From assembly GCF_000714545.1 (NCBI RefSeq), contig NZ_AUNB01000029.1:155601-219600 (forward strand): a stretch of DNA of 64,000 nt, in the 5' to 3' direction. Below are positions 34,300-42,834 of this stretch, in pieces. Every line of letters begins with the position of its first letter. The stretch's first letter is position 1. The translations under genes and the position numbers were made by a program. This DNA comes from Thioclava indica (GTDB lineage Bacteria > Pseudomonadota > Alphaproteobacteria > Rhodobacterales > Rhodobacteraceae). The notes beneath the pieces are model-generated. The model did no database searches and was not told where the DNA came from. It saw nothing but the letters and a program-made list of their open reading frames with translations.

Positions 34300-35166
34300 T
34301 CAAAGCCCGTTCACCGGGACTTTAAGATAGGTTTTGCCCTCATCATCGGCGGGCGGCATTTGACCTGCACGCATATTCACCTGCAACGAGGGGATGATGA
34401 GTTTCGGCATCGCGAGCGTTGCGTCGCGTTCAGAGCGCATCTTGACGAAATCGGCCTGCGATTTACCGCCCCCGATATGGATGTTGCGCGCTTTTTCGTC
34501 GGCAACGCTGGTCTCCCACACGAACTCGTCGCGCCCCGGAGCCTTGTAATCATGGCCTACGAAGATGCGCGTTTCATCGGGCAGGGCGAGGATCTTCTGG
34601 ATCGAATTATAAAGCGTTTCCGCCGATCCGCCGGGGAAATCACAGCGCGCCGTACCGAAATCGGGCATGAACAGCGTATCGCCGACAAAGGCGGCATCCC
34701 CGATCACATATGTGAGACAAGCCGGCGTGTGGCCGGGCGTGTGCAAAACGCGCCCCTGAAGCGCGCCAATTTCAAACGTGTCGCCCTCGGCAAACAGCTT
34801 GTCGAACTGGCTGCCATCGCGCTGGAACTCGGTGCCTTCATTGAAGATCTTGCCAAACGTATCCTGCACGACCTGAATGCGATCACCGATGCCGATTTTA
34901 CCGCCAACGCGTTCCTGAATATAGGGCGCGGCTGACAGGTGATCGGCATGGACATGGCTTTCCAAAATCCATTGGACATCAAGGCCTTGCTCTTGGACAT
35001 AGGCGATCACCGCATCGGCGGATTTGGTATCGGTGCGCCCCGAGGAATAGTCGAAATCCAGCACGCTATCAACGATGGCGCAGGCGGTGCTGCCGGGGTC
35101 TTTCACGACATAGGACACGGTGAACGTGGCGGTATCGAAAAAGCCTTTGACGTCTGGTTTGATCAT
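34300..35166 (-). CDS. Blh-type persulfide dioxygenase (metallo-beta-lactamase fold)
   Basis: A 288-residue MBL-fold protein of the ETHE1/SdoA/Blh group, which oxidises glutathione persulfide to sulfite. The metal motif is SHVHADH (H71, H73, D75, H76), followed by HTPGHTPACLTY and FMPDFGTARCDFPGG, the signature of Blh-type enzymes, and VGHDYKAPGRDEFVWET. A strong ribosome site GGAGG six bases upstream fixes the ATG at 35166, not the in-frame ATG four codons before. A 127-base gap before it should hold its own promoter, and an intrinsic terminator follows. It fits the sulfide-detoxification or sulfur-oxidation theme. No sqr or bigR regulator is visible here. Confidence 0.88.
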   Translation of the reverse strand: MIKPDVKGFFDTATFTVSYVVKDPGSTACAIVDSVLDFDYSSGRTDTKSADAVIAYVQEQGLDVQWILESHVHADHLSAAPYIQERVGGKIGIGDRIQVVQDTFGKIFNEGTEFQRDGSQFDKLFAEGDTFEIGALQGRVLHTPGHTPACLTYVIGDAAFVGDTLFMPDFGTARCDFPGGSAETLYNSIQKILALPDETRIFVGHDYKAPGRDEFVWETSVADEKARNIHIGGGKSQADFVKMRSERDATLAMPKLIIPSLQVNMRAGQMPPADDEGKTYLKVPVNGL

Positions 35167-35293
35167 GTTGGCCTCCATTAACGTTTCCCTGCCATATGGC
35201 GTGGGCTGAATTTATGACATTGCGGCACGTTGTCCCAGTCTTGACGTGAGCTTGCGCGGCGAGACATGCGCGAGGTCGCCTTCAAACCGCCTG

Positions 35294-35953
35294 CTACCAT
35301 TCGAAATGCTCAACGATTGCGGGCAACATTTTGAAGTCGGAGAACGCGACATCATGGGGCATCTCATGCACCGGGGTCTTGCGATAGCCCTCGGTATAAA
35401 GCGCGAATTTCGCCTTGGCATTGGCTGCGGTTTCGGCATCCACCTCACTATCACCGACATAAAGCATCGCGCCGCCACCCAGCAACGTATGGCAATGATG
35501 CAGCATCTCGGGGTCGGGTTTGCGCGTCGGGCGACTATCACCGCCCAGCACAACCTCAAAGCGCTCCCACAGCCCGACATGGCGCATCGCCGCCTCGGCA
35601 GGGGCGAAGGGTTTGTTGGTGCATACGGCCATTTTACAGCCCCGATCCGCGAGCTGATCGAGTGCTGCGATCACGCCGGGATAGATCACATTGCCATCCA
35701 CATCGGTTTCATAGCGCGCGATCAATGCGCTTTCCACATGCGAGAATAGCGGCCCATCGGGGTCTTCGCCCGAGGTAATCAGAAGCTGGCGCACAAGGTT
35801 TGGCACGCCCTTGCCCACGAAAGACCGGATCATCGGCAGCGTCAGCGGCGCAAACCCCATATCGCTCAGCACAGCGTTTGACACAGCGTGAATCGCGGGC
35901 ACGGAATCGATCAGCGTGCCATCGAGATCAAAGATAACGGACGGCGCGCTCAT
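35294..35953 (-). CDS. gph: Phosphoglycolate phosphatase (HAD family, CbbZ type)
   Basis: A 219-residue HAD hydrolase that removes phosphate from 2-phosphoglycolate, the product of RuBisCO oxygenation. Motif I is VIFDLDGTLIDS (D9 nucleophile, D11), motif II is MAVCTNK and motif IV is YVGDSEVDAETA. GRPTRKPDPEM-like residues (SRPTRKPDPEML) carry the motif III lysine. It overlaps the preceding thioredoxin-fold gene by four bases (ATGA). Its place downstream of the cbb operon supports a CbbZ role in phosphoglycolate salvage. A generic Gph role in DNA-repair by-product removal is the alternative. Confidence 0.9.
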   Translation of the reverse strand: MSAPSVIFDLDGTLIDSVPAIHAVSNAVLSDMGFAPLTLPMIRSFVGKGVPNLVRQLLITSGEDPDGPLFSHVESALIARYETDVDGNVIYPGVIAALDQLADRGCKMAVCTNKPFAPAEAAMRHVGLWERFEVVLGGDSRPTRKPDPEMLHHCHTLLGGGAMLYVGDSEVDAETAANAKAKFALYTEGYRKTPVHEMPHDVAFSDFKMLPAIVEHFEW

Positions 35954-36504
35954 GCGGTTTTCCACTTGATCGAACAGCCCATCGAGGGGGTTTGCTCGCG
36001 TGGGCCTGCGCCGGTTTTGGCGACCATCATCATGGCCTCGTATAACTCGCGTTTGGCATCTACGGGACCAGCTTGCTTGGTCGAGGCATCAAGGCGACCG
36101 CGATATTGCAGCCCGTCCTGCGCGTCAAAGCCAAAGAAATCCGGTGTGCAGGCCGCGCCGTAAGCCTTGGCAACCGCTTGGCTTTCATCATAGAGGTAAG
36201 GAAAGGTGAAACCGCGATCACGCGCGAGTTTTCCCATGTTTTCAAAGCTATCTTCGGGGTAGTCGCTGGCATCATTGGCCGAGATCGCCACCACGCCAAT
36301 CCCCGCCGCCTGCAACTCTGCCGCGTCGCGCAAGATCCGGTCGAGAACGGATTGCACATAGGGGCAGTGGTTGCAGATGAACATGACCAAGGTGCCATTG
36401 GGGCCGCGGATATCGTCAAGGGCGTAGGTCTTGCCATCGGTGGCGGGCAGCGCGAAATCCGGTGCCTTCCAGCCAAAATCGCAGACAGGGGGGGTGACAG
36501 CCAT
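35950..36504 (-). CDS. Peroxiredoxin-like / thioredoxin-fold protein with CNHC motif
   Basis: A 184-residue cytosolic thioredoxin-fold protein of the PRX-like group. After KAPDFALPATDGKTYALDDI (about 13-32) comes the redox centre FICNHCPYVQS with C44 and C47, then VVAISANDASDYPEDSFENM. Near the end is SMGCSIKW with a third cysteine. The CxxC suggests a thiol reductase or peroxidase role, but the substrate is unknown. No signal peptide is seen. It starts eight bases before the periplasmic MBL gene ends upstream and overlaps gph by four bases, so it is co-translated with gph. Confidence 0.82.
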   Translation of the reverse strand: MAVTPPVCDFGWKAPDFALPATDGKTYALDDIRGPNGTLVMFICNHCPYVQSVLDRILRDAAELQAAGIGVVAISANDASDYPEDSFENMGKLARDRGFTFPYLYDESQAVAKAYGAACTPDFFGFDAQDGLQYRGRLDASTKQAGPVDAKRELYEAMMMVAKTGAGPREQTPSMGCSIKWKTA

Positions 36505-36512
36505 GCGGCCTC

Positions 36513-37469
36513 CTATTCGAATTCCATTTCCTCGTAGACGACGCCCGCGTTTTTCGTCGCCAGCTCCTCGAACGTATCAAGATGTTCGTAGGGGCTTTGA
36601 TCGACGTAATAGGCGCTGGCCAGATCGCCACCTTCCTCAATATGCGCACCAATCTTGCCACGCAAATACACAAGATAATCACGGGTGTAGCGAGTGACCT
36701 GCGCAAGGTTGGTCGGATGACCATGACCAGGGATGATGAACGTGGGCTGGAGGGGCATGAACTTGGTTTCCCAAGTGTCGATCCAACAAGTCGTGCAAGT
36801 GCCTGAAAAGATTGGCATCATGCGTTCGGAAAACGCGATGTCGCCGGCAATCATAAAGCCTTGCTTGGGCAGCCAGACCTGCGTGTCGCCGGGGCTGTGC
36901 GCGGGGCCAAGGTTCATCACGTGGATCTCGTAATCGCCCATCGTGAGGACGCGCTCATCCTCAAACGTCTCGGTCGGACCCATCGGGTCGGTGCCTTCGG
37001 CGTTTTCCTTGGCGTAGCCTTGCAGCCCCGCCAGAGCCGAACCCATCCCGTCCTCGAATTCGGCGGCTGCATCCACATGGCCGAGCACCGGCACGCCCTG
37101 TTCGATCCAGTAATTATTGCCCAGCATCGAATGGTTCTGACCATTTTCATTGATGACAAGCTTAACAGGTTCGTCCGTTACGGCCTTGATTTCCTTGTGC
37201 AATGCTTCGGCCAGCTTGTAGGACGCGCCCGAGTTGACCACGACCACACCTTCGCCAGTCACGATGAAAGAGAGGTTGTTGTTATGGCCCGCGTTTTCAT
37301 AAGTCGGGGGCGCGGTGGCCCCAATCGCCGACCAGATTCCGGGGATCACCTCATAGGGTTTGGAATAGAGCACCGAGCCGGGATATTGGTCGGGAATATC
37401 CTCGGAGGCGAAGACGGGAGTTACATTAAGAAGCGCCAATAATGCACTGGCAATAAACAGGTTTTTCAT
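36513..37469 (-). CDS. Exported metallo-beta-lactamase-fold protein, SoxH-like, with altered metal motif and CTTC
   Basis: A 318-residue protein with a Sec signal peptide (about 1-21, ending VFA/SED) and an MBL fold. It resembles SoxH and the quinoprotein-relay zinc hydrolases. The canonical HxHxDH at the first metal site reads E108-N-G-Q-N-H113, so only the last histidine remains. The later ligands are kept: H191 (PAHSPGD), D210 (MIAGDIAF) and H249/H251 (IPGHGHP). An additional CTTC pair (C225, C228) follows the D210 strand. The ATG at 37469 follows AGAGG. One base separates it from the Tat-type MBL gene upstream. The substrate is unknown. Confidence 0.82.
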   Translation of the reverse strand: MKNLFIASALLALLNVTPVFASEDIPDQYPGSVLYSKPYEVIPGIWSAIGATAPPTYENAGHNNNLSFIVTGEGVVVVNSGASYKLAEALHKEIKAVTDEPVKLVINENGQNHSMLGNNYWIEQGVPVLGHVDAAAEFEDGMGSALAGLQGYAKENAEGTDPMGPTETFEDERVLTMGDYEIHVMNLGPAHSPGDTQVWLPKQGFMIAGDIAFSERMMPIFSGTCTTCWIDTWETKFMPLQPTFIIPGHGHPTNLAQVTRYTRDYLVYLRGKIGAHIEEGGDLASAYYVDQSPYEHLDTFEELATKNAGVVYEEMEFE

Positions 37470-37470
37470 A

Positions 37471-38379
37471 TCATACCTCTGGAACATAACGATAAGCGTC
37501 ACCCACGCGCTCGACATGGCCCAAGCCGCCCTCGGGGAGGTGGAAGCCAATGATCGGCATCATCTCGGACGCGATTTGATCGAGCAGCGCGACGCGTGTC
37601 TTGGCCCCTAGATCGGGGTCTTGGTCCGATCCCGCCATCATGCCTGGCGCTGCGAAGGCGAGGAAGTGATTGACGATCGCATCACCCGTCACCATCGCGG
37701 ACGTGCTGCCATTGCGGATCTCGAATGACATATGACCCGGCGTGTGCCCCGGCGTCATGCGCGAGGCGATACCGGGAAGGATTTCCTCGCCATCTCCGAA
37801 GGTTGTGAATTGATCTTCAAGTGTTTGCAGCCGCCGTAACGCGCCCGCCGCAAAGGTCGTGCGCCCCGCGTCAATCTTGTTCACGGTCTCGGGGTTGATC
37901 CAGTAATCGAACTCGGTCTTGCCCATCAGGTGCTGGGCATTGGCAAAGATCGCCTCGTCGAAATCATCCAGAACGCCCCAAAGGTGATCGGGGTGGCCGT
38001 GGGTGAACACGACATGGGTCACGTCATCGCGGCTGATTTCTAGCGCGTCGAGCGCGGCTTGCAGCTTGCCCGCTGAGGGCATGAAATCGGGGCCAGCGCC
38101 GACATCAAACAGCACCGTATTGGTGCCGTCGCGATAAAGCGTCAGGTTGCAGGGCGGCTCGACCTCAGGGCCGGTGATGCCGTAATCCTTCAGGATCGGC
38201 GCGGCCTTGGGGTCGTCAGACACAAAGCTGAGCGGCAAGACCAGATTGCCGTCTGACAGCGTGTCGATCCGTGCGTTGCCCAGTTCCAGCGATTGCGCGG
38301 CAAAGCTGAACTGGGGCAGGGCGCTTGCAACCGTGGTTGCCAGTGCCCCGCGCAAGAGTGTGCGTCGCGAAAATCTCAT
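37471..38379 (-). CDS. Tat-exported metallo-beta-lactamase-fold hydrolase
   Basis: A 302-residue MBL-fold protein with a twin-arginine signal (MRFSRRTLLRGALATTVASA, cleavage near 27), so it probably folds with metal in the cytoplasm before export. The metal motif FTHGHPDHLWG is intact (H127, H129, D131, H132), followed by MTPGHTPGH and VTGDAIVNH. Similar proteins are annotated only as MBL-fold hydrolases, and I cannot name a substrate. It is one base upstream of the second MBL gene, an unusual tandem of a full and a degenerate metal site. Eighty-seven bases separate it from rpe. Confidence 0.85.
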   Translation of the reverse strand: MRFSRRTLLRGALATTVASALPQFSFAAQSLELGNARIDTLSDGNLVLPLSFVSDDPKAAPILKDYGITGPEVEPPCNLTLYRDGTNTVLFDVGAGPDFMPSAGKLQAALDALEISRDDVTHVVFTHGHPDHLWGVLDDFDEAIFANAQHLMGKTEFDYWINPETVNKIDAGRTTFAAGALRRLQTLEDQFTTFGDGEEILPGIASRMTPGHTPGHMSFEIRNGSTSAMVTGDAIVNHFLAFAAPGMMAGSDQDPDLGAKTRVALLDQIASEMMPIIGFHLPEGGLGHVERVGDAYRYVPEV

Positions 38380-38466
38380 GCCCGTTCCTCCCTAAACAGG
38401 TATTCAATTTAGCGAATATGAACGACAGAGTGTCGCAGGGCAAGCATGCAGATCACAAAGGTGCGA

Positions 38467-39168
38467 TTATTGCGCCGCTTTCAGCGCTCCTTCGGCGGCC
38501 GCACGGATCGCGCGCATGTTCTGCCCATACACCTCGGGGGTGTCGACCGAGCCGCCCTTGAACACTGCCGAGCCTGCGACAAAGCAATCCGCCCCCGCCG
38601 CGACCAGCGGGCCGACCGTGTTGGGATCAACCCCGCCATCGACCTGAATATGGATCTCGCGATCACCGATCATCTTGCGCACCTGAGCAACCTTTTGCAC
38701 GCTGGAGGGAATGAATTTCTGCCCGCCGAAACCGGGGTTCACGCTCATCACCAGCACCATGTCGCACAGATCGAGCAGGTATTCGATCACGCTCGCAGGC
38801 GTGCCGGGATTGAGGCTGATGCCACATTTTGCACCCGTTGCCTTGATCGCCTGAAGCGTGCGATGGGGGTGCGGCCCGGCCTCGTAATGGGCCACGATCA
38901 TATCGGCACCCGCCTCGGCATAGGCCTCGATATAGGGGTCCACGGGCGCGATCATCAGATGCACGTCCATAAAGGTTTTCACATGCGGGCGAAACGCTTT
39001 CACGGCGGGCGGGCCAAAGGTGAGATTGGGCACGAAATGCCCGTCCATCACATCGACATGCACCCAATCGGCGCCCTGCGCCTCAATCGCGCGGATCTCG
39101 GCCCCGAAATTGGCGAAATCGGCCGAAAGGATCGAAGGGGCGATCTTGATGGAACGGTCAAAGCTCAT
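38467..39168 (-). CDS. rpe: Ribulose-phosphate 3-epimerase (CbbE)
   Basis: Rpe interconverts ribulose 5-phosphate and xylulose 5-phosphate, feeding Calvin-cycle regeneration. The 233-residue TIM barrel shows [14 protein letters not shown] (about 11-24), [18 protein letters not shown] (about 37-54, metal and catalytic residues), [15 protein letters not shown] and IQVDGGV. A GGAGG lies just upstream. It follows cbbO by 18 bases and is probably the last CBB enzyme of the operon. It may be the cell's only Rpe or a CBB-specific copy, which the window cannot show. Confidence 0.96.
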   Translation of the reverse strand: MSFDRSIKIAPSILSADFANFGAEIRAIEAQGADWVHVDVMDGHFVPNLTFGPPAVKAFRPHVKTFMDVHLMIAPVDPYIEAYAEAGADMIVAHYEAGPHPHRTLQAIKATGAKCGISLNPGTPASVIEYLLDLCDMVLVMSVNPGFGGQKFIPSSVQKVAQVRKMIGDREIHIQVDGGVDPNTVGPLVAAGADCFVAGSAVFKGGSVDTPEVYGQNMRAIRAAAEGALKAAQ

Positions 39169-39186
39169 GGGGGCCTCCTTGGCGGC

Positions 39187-41514
39187 TCATTTTGTCAGCT
39201 GCGCAAACAGCGTGGGCAGTTTCTCGGGCAGGCGCTCGACCTGATCGATGATCGTGTAGTTATTCGCCCCGAAAATGCGCTGGACATACCGGTCGGCCTC
39301 GGGGTCGAGGGTCAGACAGTAGCTGGATATGCCGATTTGCGCCAATTCGGAAGCCGCTTTCTTGGCATCCGCGCGCAGATATTGCGGATCGCGTTCGTCG
39401 ATATCAGCAGGCTCGCCATCGGTGACGATCAACAACAGCTTGTGGGACTCGGGGCGCGCGGCAAGGTGATGACCGGCATGGCGCATCGCAGCGCCCATGC
39501 GCGTGGACAGCCCACCCTTCATGCCCGCAAGGCGCGCCTTGGCCTCGGCGTCGAGCTTTTGCTCGAAATCCTTGAAGCGGTAATATTGCACGTCATGACG
39601 TCCGTCCGAGGCAAAGCCGTGAATGGCATAAGGATCGCCGATCCCCTCAATCGCCGAGGCCACCAGCACCGAAGCCTCGCGTGTCAGTTCCAGCACGGTT
39701 TTTTCCGCGCCGCGCACCTGTTCATTGGTGGATTGCGACAGATCGAGCAAGATCACCACCGCCAGATCGCGCCGGTTGATCACGTTGCGCATGGTGATGC
39801 GCATGTCGGGTTGGTGGCCGATCCGCGTCATCACCATCGCATCCACGGCGGCGTTGATATCCAACTCGTCGCCATCCTCAAGACGGCGCTGGCGCGACAC
39901 GCCTTGCGGGCGCAGCCGGTCCACGATTTGCTTGATGCGGTGGCGGATGCCGCGATGGGCGGTCAGGATGGTGTCAATCGCCTCGGGGTCGCCCTTGCCC
40001 TGACGGCGCTCATAAACGGTGGCCCAGCTAGGGCGGTGCAGTTGCACCTTGTAATCCCATTCGCTGTAGTGAAACGGGTCCGAGACCGGCTCCTTACCCT
40101 CGCGTTCGTTATAGGAAACGCCCTCATCCTCGTAGGGGAAAAGCTCGGAGGAAAGCACCCAGATCTCTTGCGCATCATCGCCAGCGGTCTCGACATCGAC
40201 CTCGTTGACGAACTCCATCAAGCCGACATTTTTGCGCACTTGCCCCAGCTCGGGCTGATAGGCGTTGGTATTGTCCCAATCATAGCCCTCCATCGCCCAG
40301 ACAAAACGGTTGTCGTCGCGATAAGGAATGGCGAGGCTTTCGAGGATACGCAGGCTTGGCACGGCGCGGCGATCCGCGAGCAGATTATACAGTTCGATCC
40401 CAAGCGACCATGACAGCATCGTCTCGCGCATATTCTCGGCGATATTGGTGTGGAAAGCTTCGATGATATTGTCGATCTCGACATCGCCCAGACGCTGCCC
40501 CGGATTGATCAACGCCTTCGCGATCCGTTCCAAAAGATACATCGTTTCGTGTTCGTACGTGCCGGGCGCGCTTTCGGGGAGCAGCGTTTGAAACATCGTC
40601 TTGAGACCCGGGAAAGCGGCAATCGCGCAATACTCCACCCGCGCATCCTCAAACAGGCCAATCAGAAAAATCTGCGCGGGGTTAAGCGCCCCATGCCCCA
40701 GACCGCGATCGGAATAGGCGATATGGGCGGCCATATGCGCACACATCGCGCGATACAGATCCAGCCCCGAGGTCGCACCGATCGCGTCTACAGCATCGGG
40801 CAGATGCAGCGCGCCGGACTCGATAAAGGGGCGAAACCCTGCGAAATCGGCCGCCGAGGGGCGCAGGAAGAAATCGCGCGCCCAGAATGCGCGCAGATAG
40901 AAATTGAGCCGCCGCTGGCTATCGATAAACAGCGTGCCGCGGCGTTCCTGTTTCAGGATGGCGCGGCTGTCTTGCGAGACTAAACCGAAGTAATCGGCCT
41001 GTTTTGGCAGATCGCGGCGATAGGCCTCGACGCCGAAATCGACCCAGCGACGCAGGCCAGACAAAGTCAGCTTGCCCAGCAACTCTTCGAGCACGCCAAA
41101 CATCGGGCGCAACCCGCGCGGGGCCATCGCGGCAAGGCGATGCAGCAGCGCCAGATAGCCGCGCAGCAATTCGGGGTCGCCAAAGCGGCGCGCTGCACCG
41201 GGCAGGGTGGACAGCGCCAGCGTCAGCACCTCGCCCGACACCATTGAGGACAGTTTCAGCACCGCGCCCACGACATCACGAATGGCATCCTCGCCGCATT
41301 CCTTGACCACCTGAGGCATCTCGTCGAGATAGCTCACCAGCAGCTTCGGCCCCTTGCCAAGCGCGATCATCGCACGCGCGCCGTCGAGATAATCCTTGAG
41401 ACCCGCCGGTGACATCACCCGCGCGGAGTCGTGAAACAGCCCTTCCAATCTGTCCTCCAACTCGGGGGCGGCCTTGATCAGATCGGGTGCGTAATCCTCA
41501 AGAGTGACCTTCAT
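39187..41514 (-). CDS. cbbO: RuBisCO activase adaptor CbbO (VWA domain)
   Basis: CbbO is the adaptor that binds RuBisCO and, with the AAA+ ring of CbbQ, removes inhibitory sugar phosphates. The 775-residue protein has a long helical N-terminal region and a C-terminal von Willebrand A domain with the MIDAS motif VILLDLSQSTNEQ (D591, S593, S595), the threonine in GGLSTRMGAAMR and the aspartate in LLIVTDGEP. That is the complete MIDAS set. It starts ten bases after cbbQ. Length fits known CbbO proteins of about 770 residues. It supports a Form IA RuBisCO. Confidence 0.93.
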   Translation of the reverse strand: MKVTLEDYAPDLIKAAPELEDRLEGLFHDSARVMSPAGLKDYLDGARAMIALGKGPKLLVSYLDEMPQVVKECGEDAIRDVVGAVLKLSSMVSGEVLTLALSTLPGAARRFGDPELLRGYLALLHRLAAMAPRGLRPMFGVLEELLGKLTLSGLRRWVDFGVEAYRRDLPKQADYFGLVSQDSRAILKQERRGTLFIDSQRRLNFYLRAFWARDFFLRPSAADFAGFRPFIESGALHLPDAVDAIGATSGLDLYRAMCAHMAAHIAYSDRGLGHGALNPAQIFLIGLFEDARVEYCAIAAFPGLKTMFQTLLPESAPGTYEHETMYLLERIAKALINPGQRLGDVEIDNIIEAFHTNIAENMRETMLSWSLGIELYNLLADRRAVPSLRILESLAIPYRDDNRFVWAMEGYDWDNTNAYQPELGQVRKNVGLMEFVNEVDVETAGDDAQEIWVLSSELFPYEDEGVSYNEREGKEPVSDPFHYSEWDYKVQLHRPSWATVYERRQGKGDPEAIDTILTAHRGIRHRIKQIVDRLRPQGVSRQRRLEDGDELDINAAVDAMVMTRIGHQPDMRITMRNVINRRDLAVVILLDLSQSTNEQVRGAEKTVLELTREASVLVASAIEGIGDPYAIHGFASDGRHDVQYYRFKDFEQKLDAEAKARLAGMKGGLSTRMGAAMRHAGHHLAARPESHKLLLIVTDGEPADIDERDPQYLRADAKKAASELAQIGISSYCLTLDPEADRYVQRIFGANNYTIIDQVERLPEKLPTLFAQLTK

Positions 41515-41524
41515 GTGATCGCCC

Positions 41525-42361
41525 TCACGCCACCTTGGAACTGTCAGAGACCTCGGGGAAGAAGGTCGTCACCGCCGCTTGCAGCGTGTCGCGCATATCA
41601 CCATCATCGGTGAGCGGCTCGACCAGCGCCATCTGGCAGGCGGCTTGCGGGGCGATGTTTTTCGCGATCAACTGGCCGGCATAGACCAGCAGGCGGGTCG
41701 ACATCCCTTCATCCAGCCCATGCCCCTTAAGATTGCGCGAGCGTTGCGCGACCTGCACCAGACGCTCGGCGGTTTTCAGGTCGATGCCGGCCTCATGGGC
41801 GACGATCTCGGCCTCGGTACCGGTGCTGGGATAGTCAAACGACATCGCGCCAAAACGCTGTTTGGTGGATTGTTTGAGATCCTTCATCATCGACTGGTAG
41901 CCGGGGTTATACGAAATCACGACCTGAAAATCGGGATGGGCATCGACCAGCTCGCCCTTTTTCTCCAGCGGCAACTGGCGGCGGTGATCGGTCAGCGGGT
42001 GGATCACGACGGTGGTATCCTGACGCGCCTCGACCACCTCGTCGAGATAACAGATCGCGCCGATCCGCGCGGCCACGGTCAGCGGCCCGTCCTGCCATTT
42101 CGTGCCGTTGATATCGAGCAGAAACCGCCCGATCAGATCAGAAGCGGTCATGTCCTCGTTACAGGCCACGGTGATCAGCGGGCGCTGCAATTTCCACGCC
42201 ATATATTCGACAAAGCGGGATTTACCACAGCCCGTTGGCCCCTTGAGCATCACCGGCATGCGCACGTCATAGGCGGCGGCGTATTGGTCGATCTCATCGC
42301 CTACGGGGCGGTAATAGGGTTCGGTCTTGATCAGAAACTGGCTGGTATCGATATCGCTCAT
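41525..42361 (-). CDS. cbbQ: RuBisCO activase AAA+ protein CbbQ (MoxR family)
   Basis: CbbQ is the MoxR-type AAA+ ATPase that forms the motor of the CbbQO activase. The 278-residue protein has Walker A LKGPTGCGKSRF at 39-50, a Walker B AICYLDEVVEARQD (about 106-119), sensor region VVISYNPGYQSMMKD (about 146-160) and an arginine-finger-like KQRFGAMSF. It follows cbbS across a 66-base gap carrying a hairpin. The cbbLSQO order is the standard Form IA layout of chemoautotrophs and Rhodobacter capsulatus. Confidence 0.95.
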   Translation of the reverse strand: MSDIDTSQFLIKTEPYYRPVGDEIDQYAAAYDVRMPVMLKGPTGCGKSRFVEYMAWKLQRPLITVACNEDMTASDLIGRFLLDINGTKWQDGPLTVAARIGAICYLDEVVEARQDTTVVIHPLTDHRRQLPLEKKGELVDAHPDFQVVISYNPGYQSMMKDLKQSTKQRFGAMSFDYPSTGTEAEIVAHEAGIDLKTAERLVQVAQRSRNLKGHGLDEGMSTRLLVYAGQLIAKNIAPQAACQMALVEPLTDDGDMRDTLQAAVTTFFPEVSDSSKVA

Positions 42362-42390
42362 GGCGGGTGCCCTCCGGTCGCGCGGGTGGG

Positions 42391-42419
42391 GGTCGGGCCA
42401 CAGGAAATGCGGCCCGACC
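42391..42419 (-). promoter_or_regulatory. Stem-loop between cbbS and cbbQ
   Basis: GGTCGGGCC at 42391-42399 pairs perfectly with GGCCCGACC at 42411-42419, a 9-bp G/C stem with an 11-base loop. It starts nine bases past the cbbS stop and has no U-run. It is likely an mRNA-stabilising or partial-termination hairpin that keeps RuBisCO subunits more abundant than the activase. Confidence 0.7.
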
Positions 42420-42427
42420 TTGGGGGA

Positions 42428-42787
42428 TCAGGCCGTCATTTCGGCCCGGTGAACCACCATCGAGGTGCCCTGCGTCTGCTTGAAGTTGTCATAGCCGACA
42501 AGGCGGACGTGGTTCTTGGGGTTGGCTTTGCGGCACATGTCGATCTCGGCAAAGATCGCATCGACATCGGTTTCGCCAAACATTGGTAGCTTCCACATAT
42601 ACCAGAAATTCGAGCGGGTATTTTCCGGTTCGGTATGCTCAATGGCAGGGTTCCACCCCTTGCTGACGATATATTCCACCTGCTTGCGCAGCTCGTCTGC
42701 ACTTAGTTGCGGCAGGTAGGAAAACGTGCCCATCTTGCGGCTGTTGGGATCTGAGATACGCGAGCCGTAGTCTTGCATTCCACTCAT
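42428..42787 (-). CDS. cbbS: RuBisCO small subunit, Form IA
   Basis: The small subunit caps the L8 core of RuBisCO. At 119 residues it lacks the C-terminal hairpin extension of red-type small subunits, which are about 130-140 long. It reads like green-type proteobacterial CbbS, with [20 protein letters not shown] (about 21-40), [25 protein letters not shown] and [15 protein letters not shown]. The ATG at 42787 follows AAGGATTG. An ATG three codons later is less well spaced. It follows cbbL by 47 bases, and both should be made in equal amounts. Confidence 0.96.
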   Translation of the reverse strand: MSGMQDYGSRISDPNSRKMGTFSYLPQLSADELRKQVEYIVSKGWNPAIEHTEPENTRSNFWYMWKLPMFGETDVDAIFAEIDMCRKANPKNHVRLVGYDNFKQTQGTSMVVHRAEMTA

Positions 42788-42834
42788 GGTTTCAATCCTT
42801 TCTCAGGTGTTCCTCATGCGATGATCCGGGCGGA

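Noticed and set aside
38446..40413. Long + strand open frame (655 codons) opposite rpe and cbbO
   Set aside because: It runs antisense to two clearly recognised genes. The translation is rich in His, Arg and Asp, as expected from reverse-reading of GC-rich coding DNA, with no family motif.
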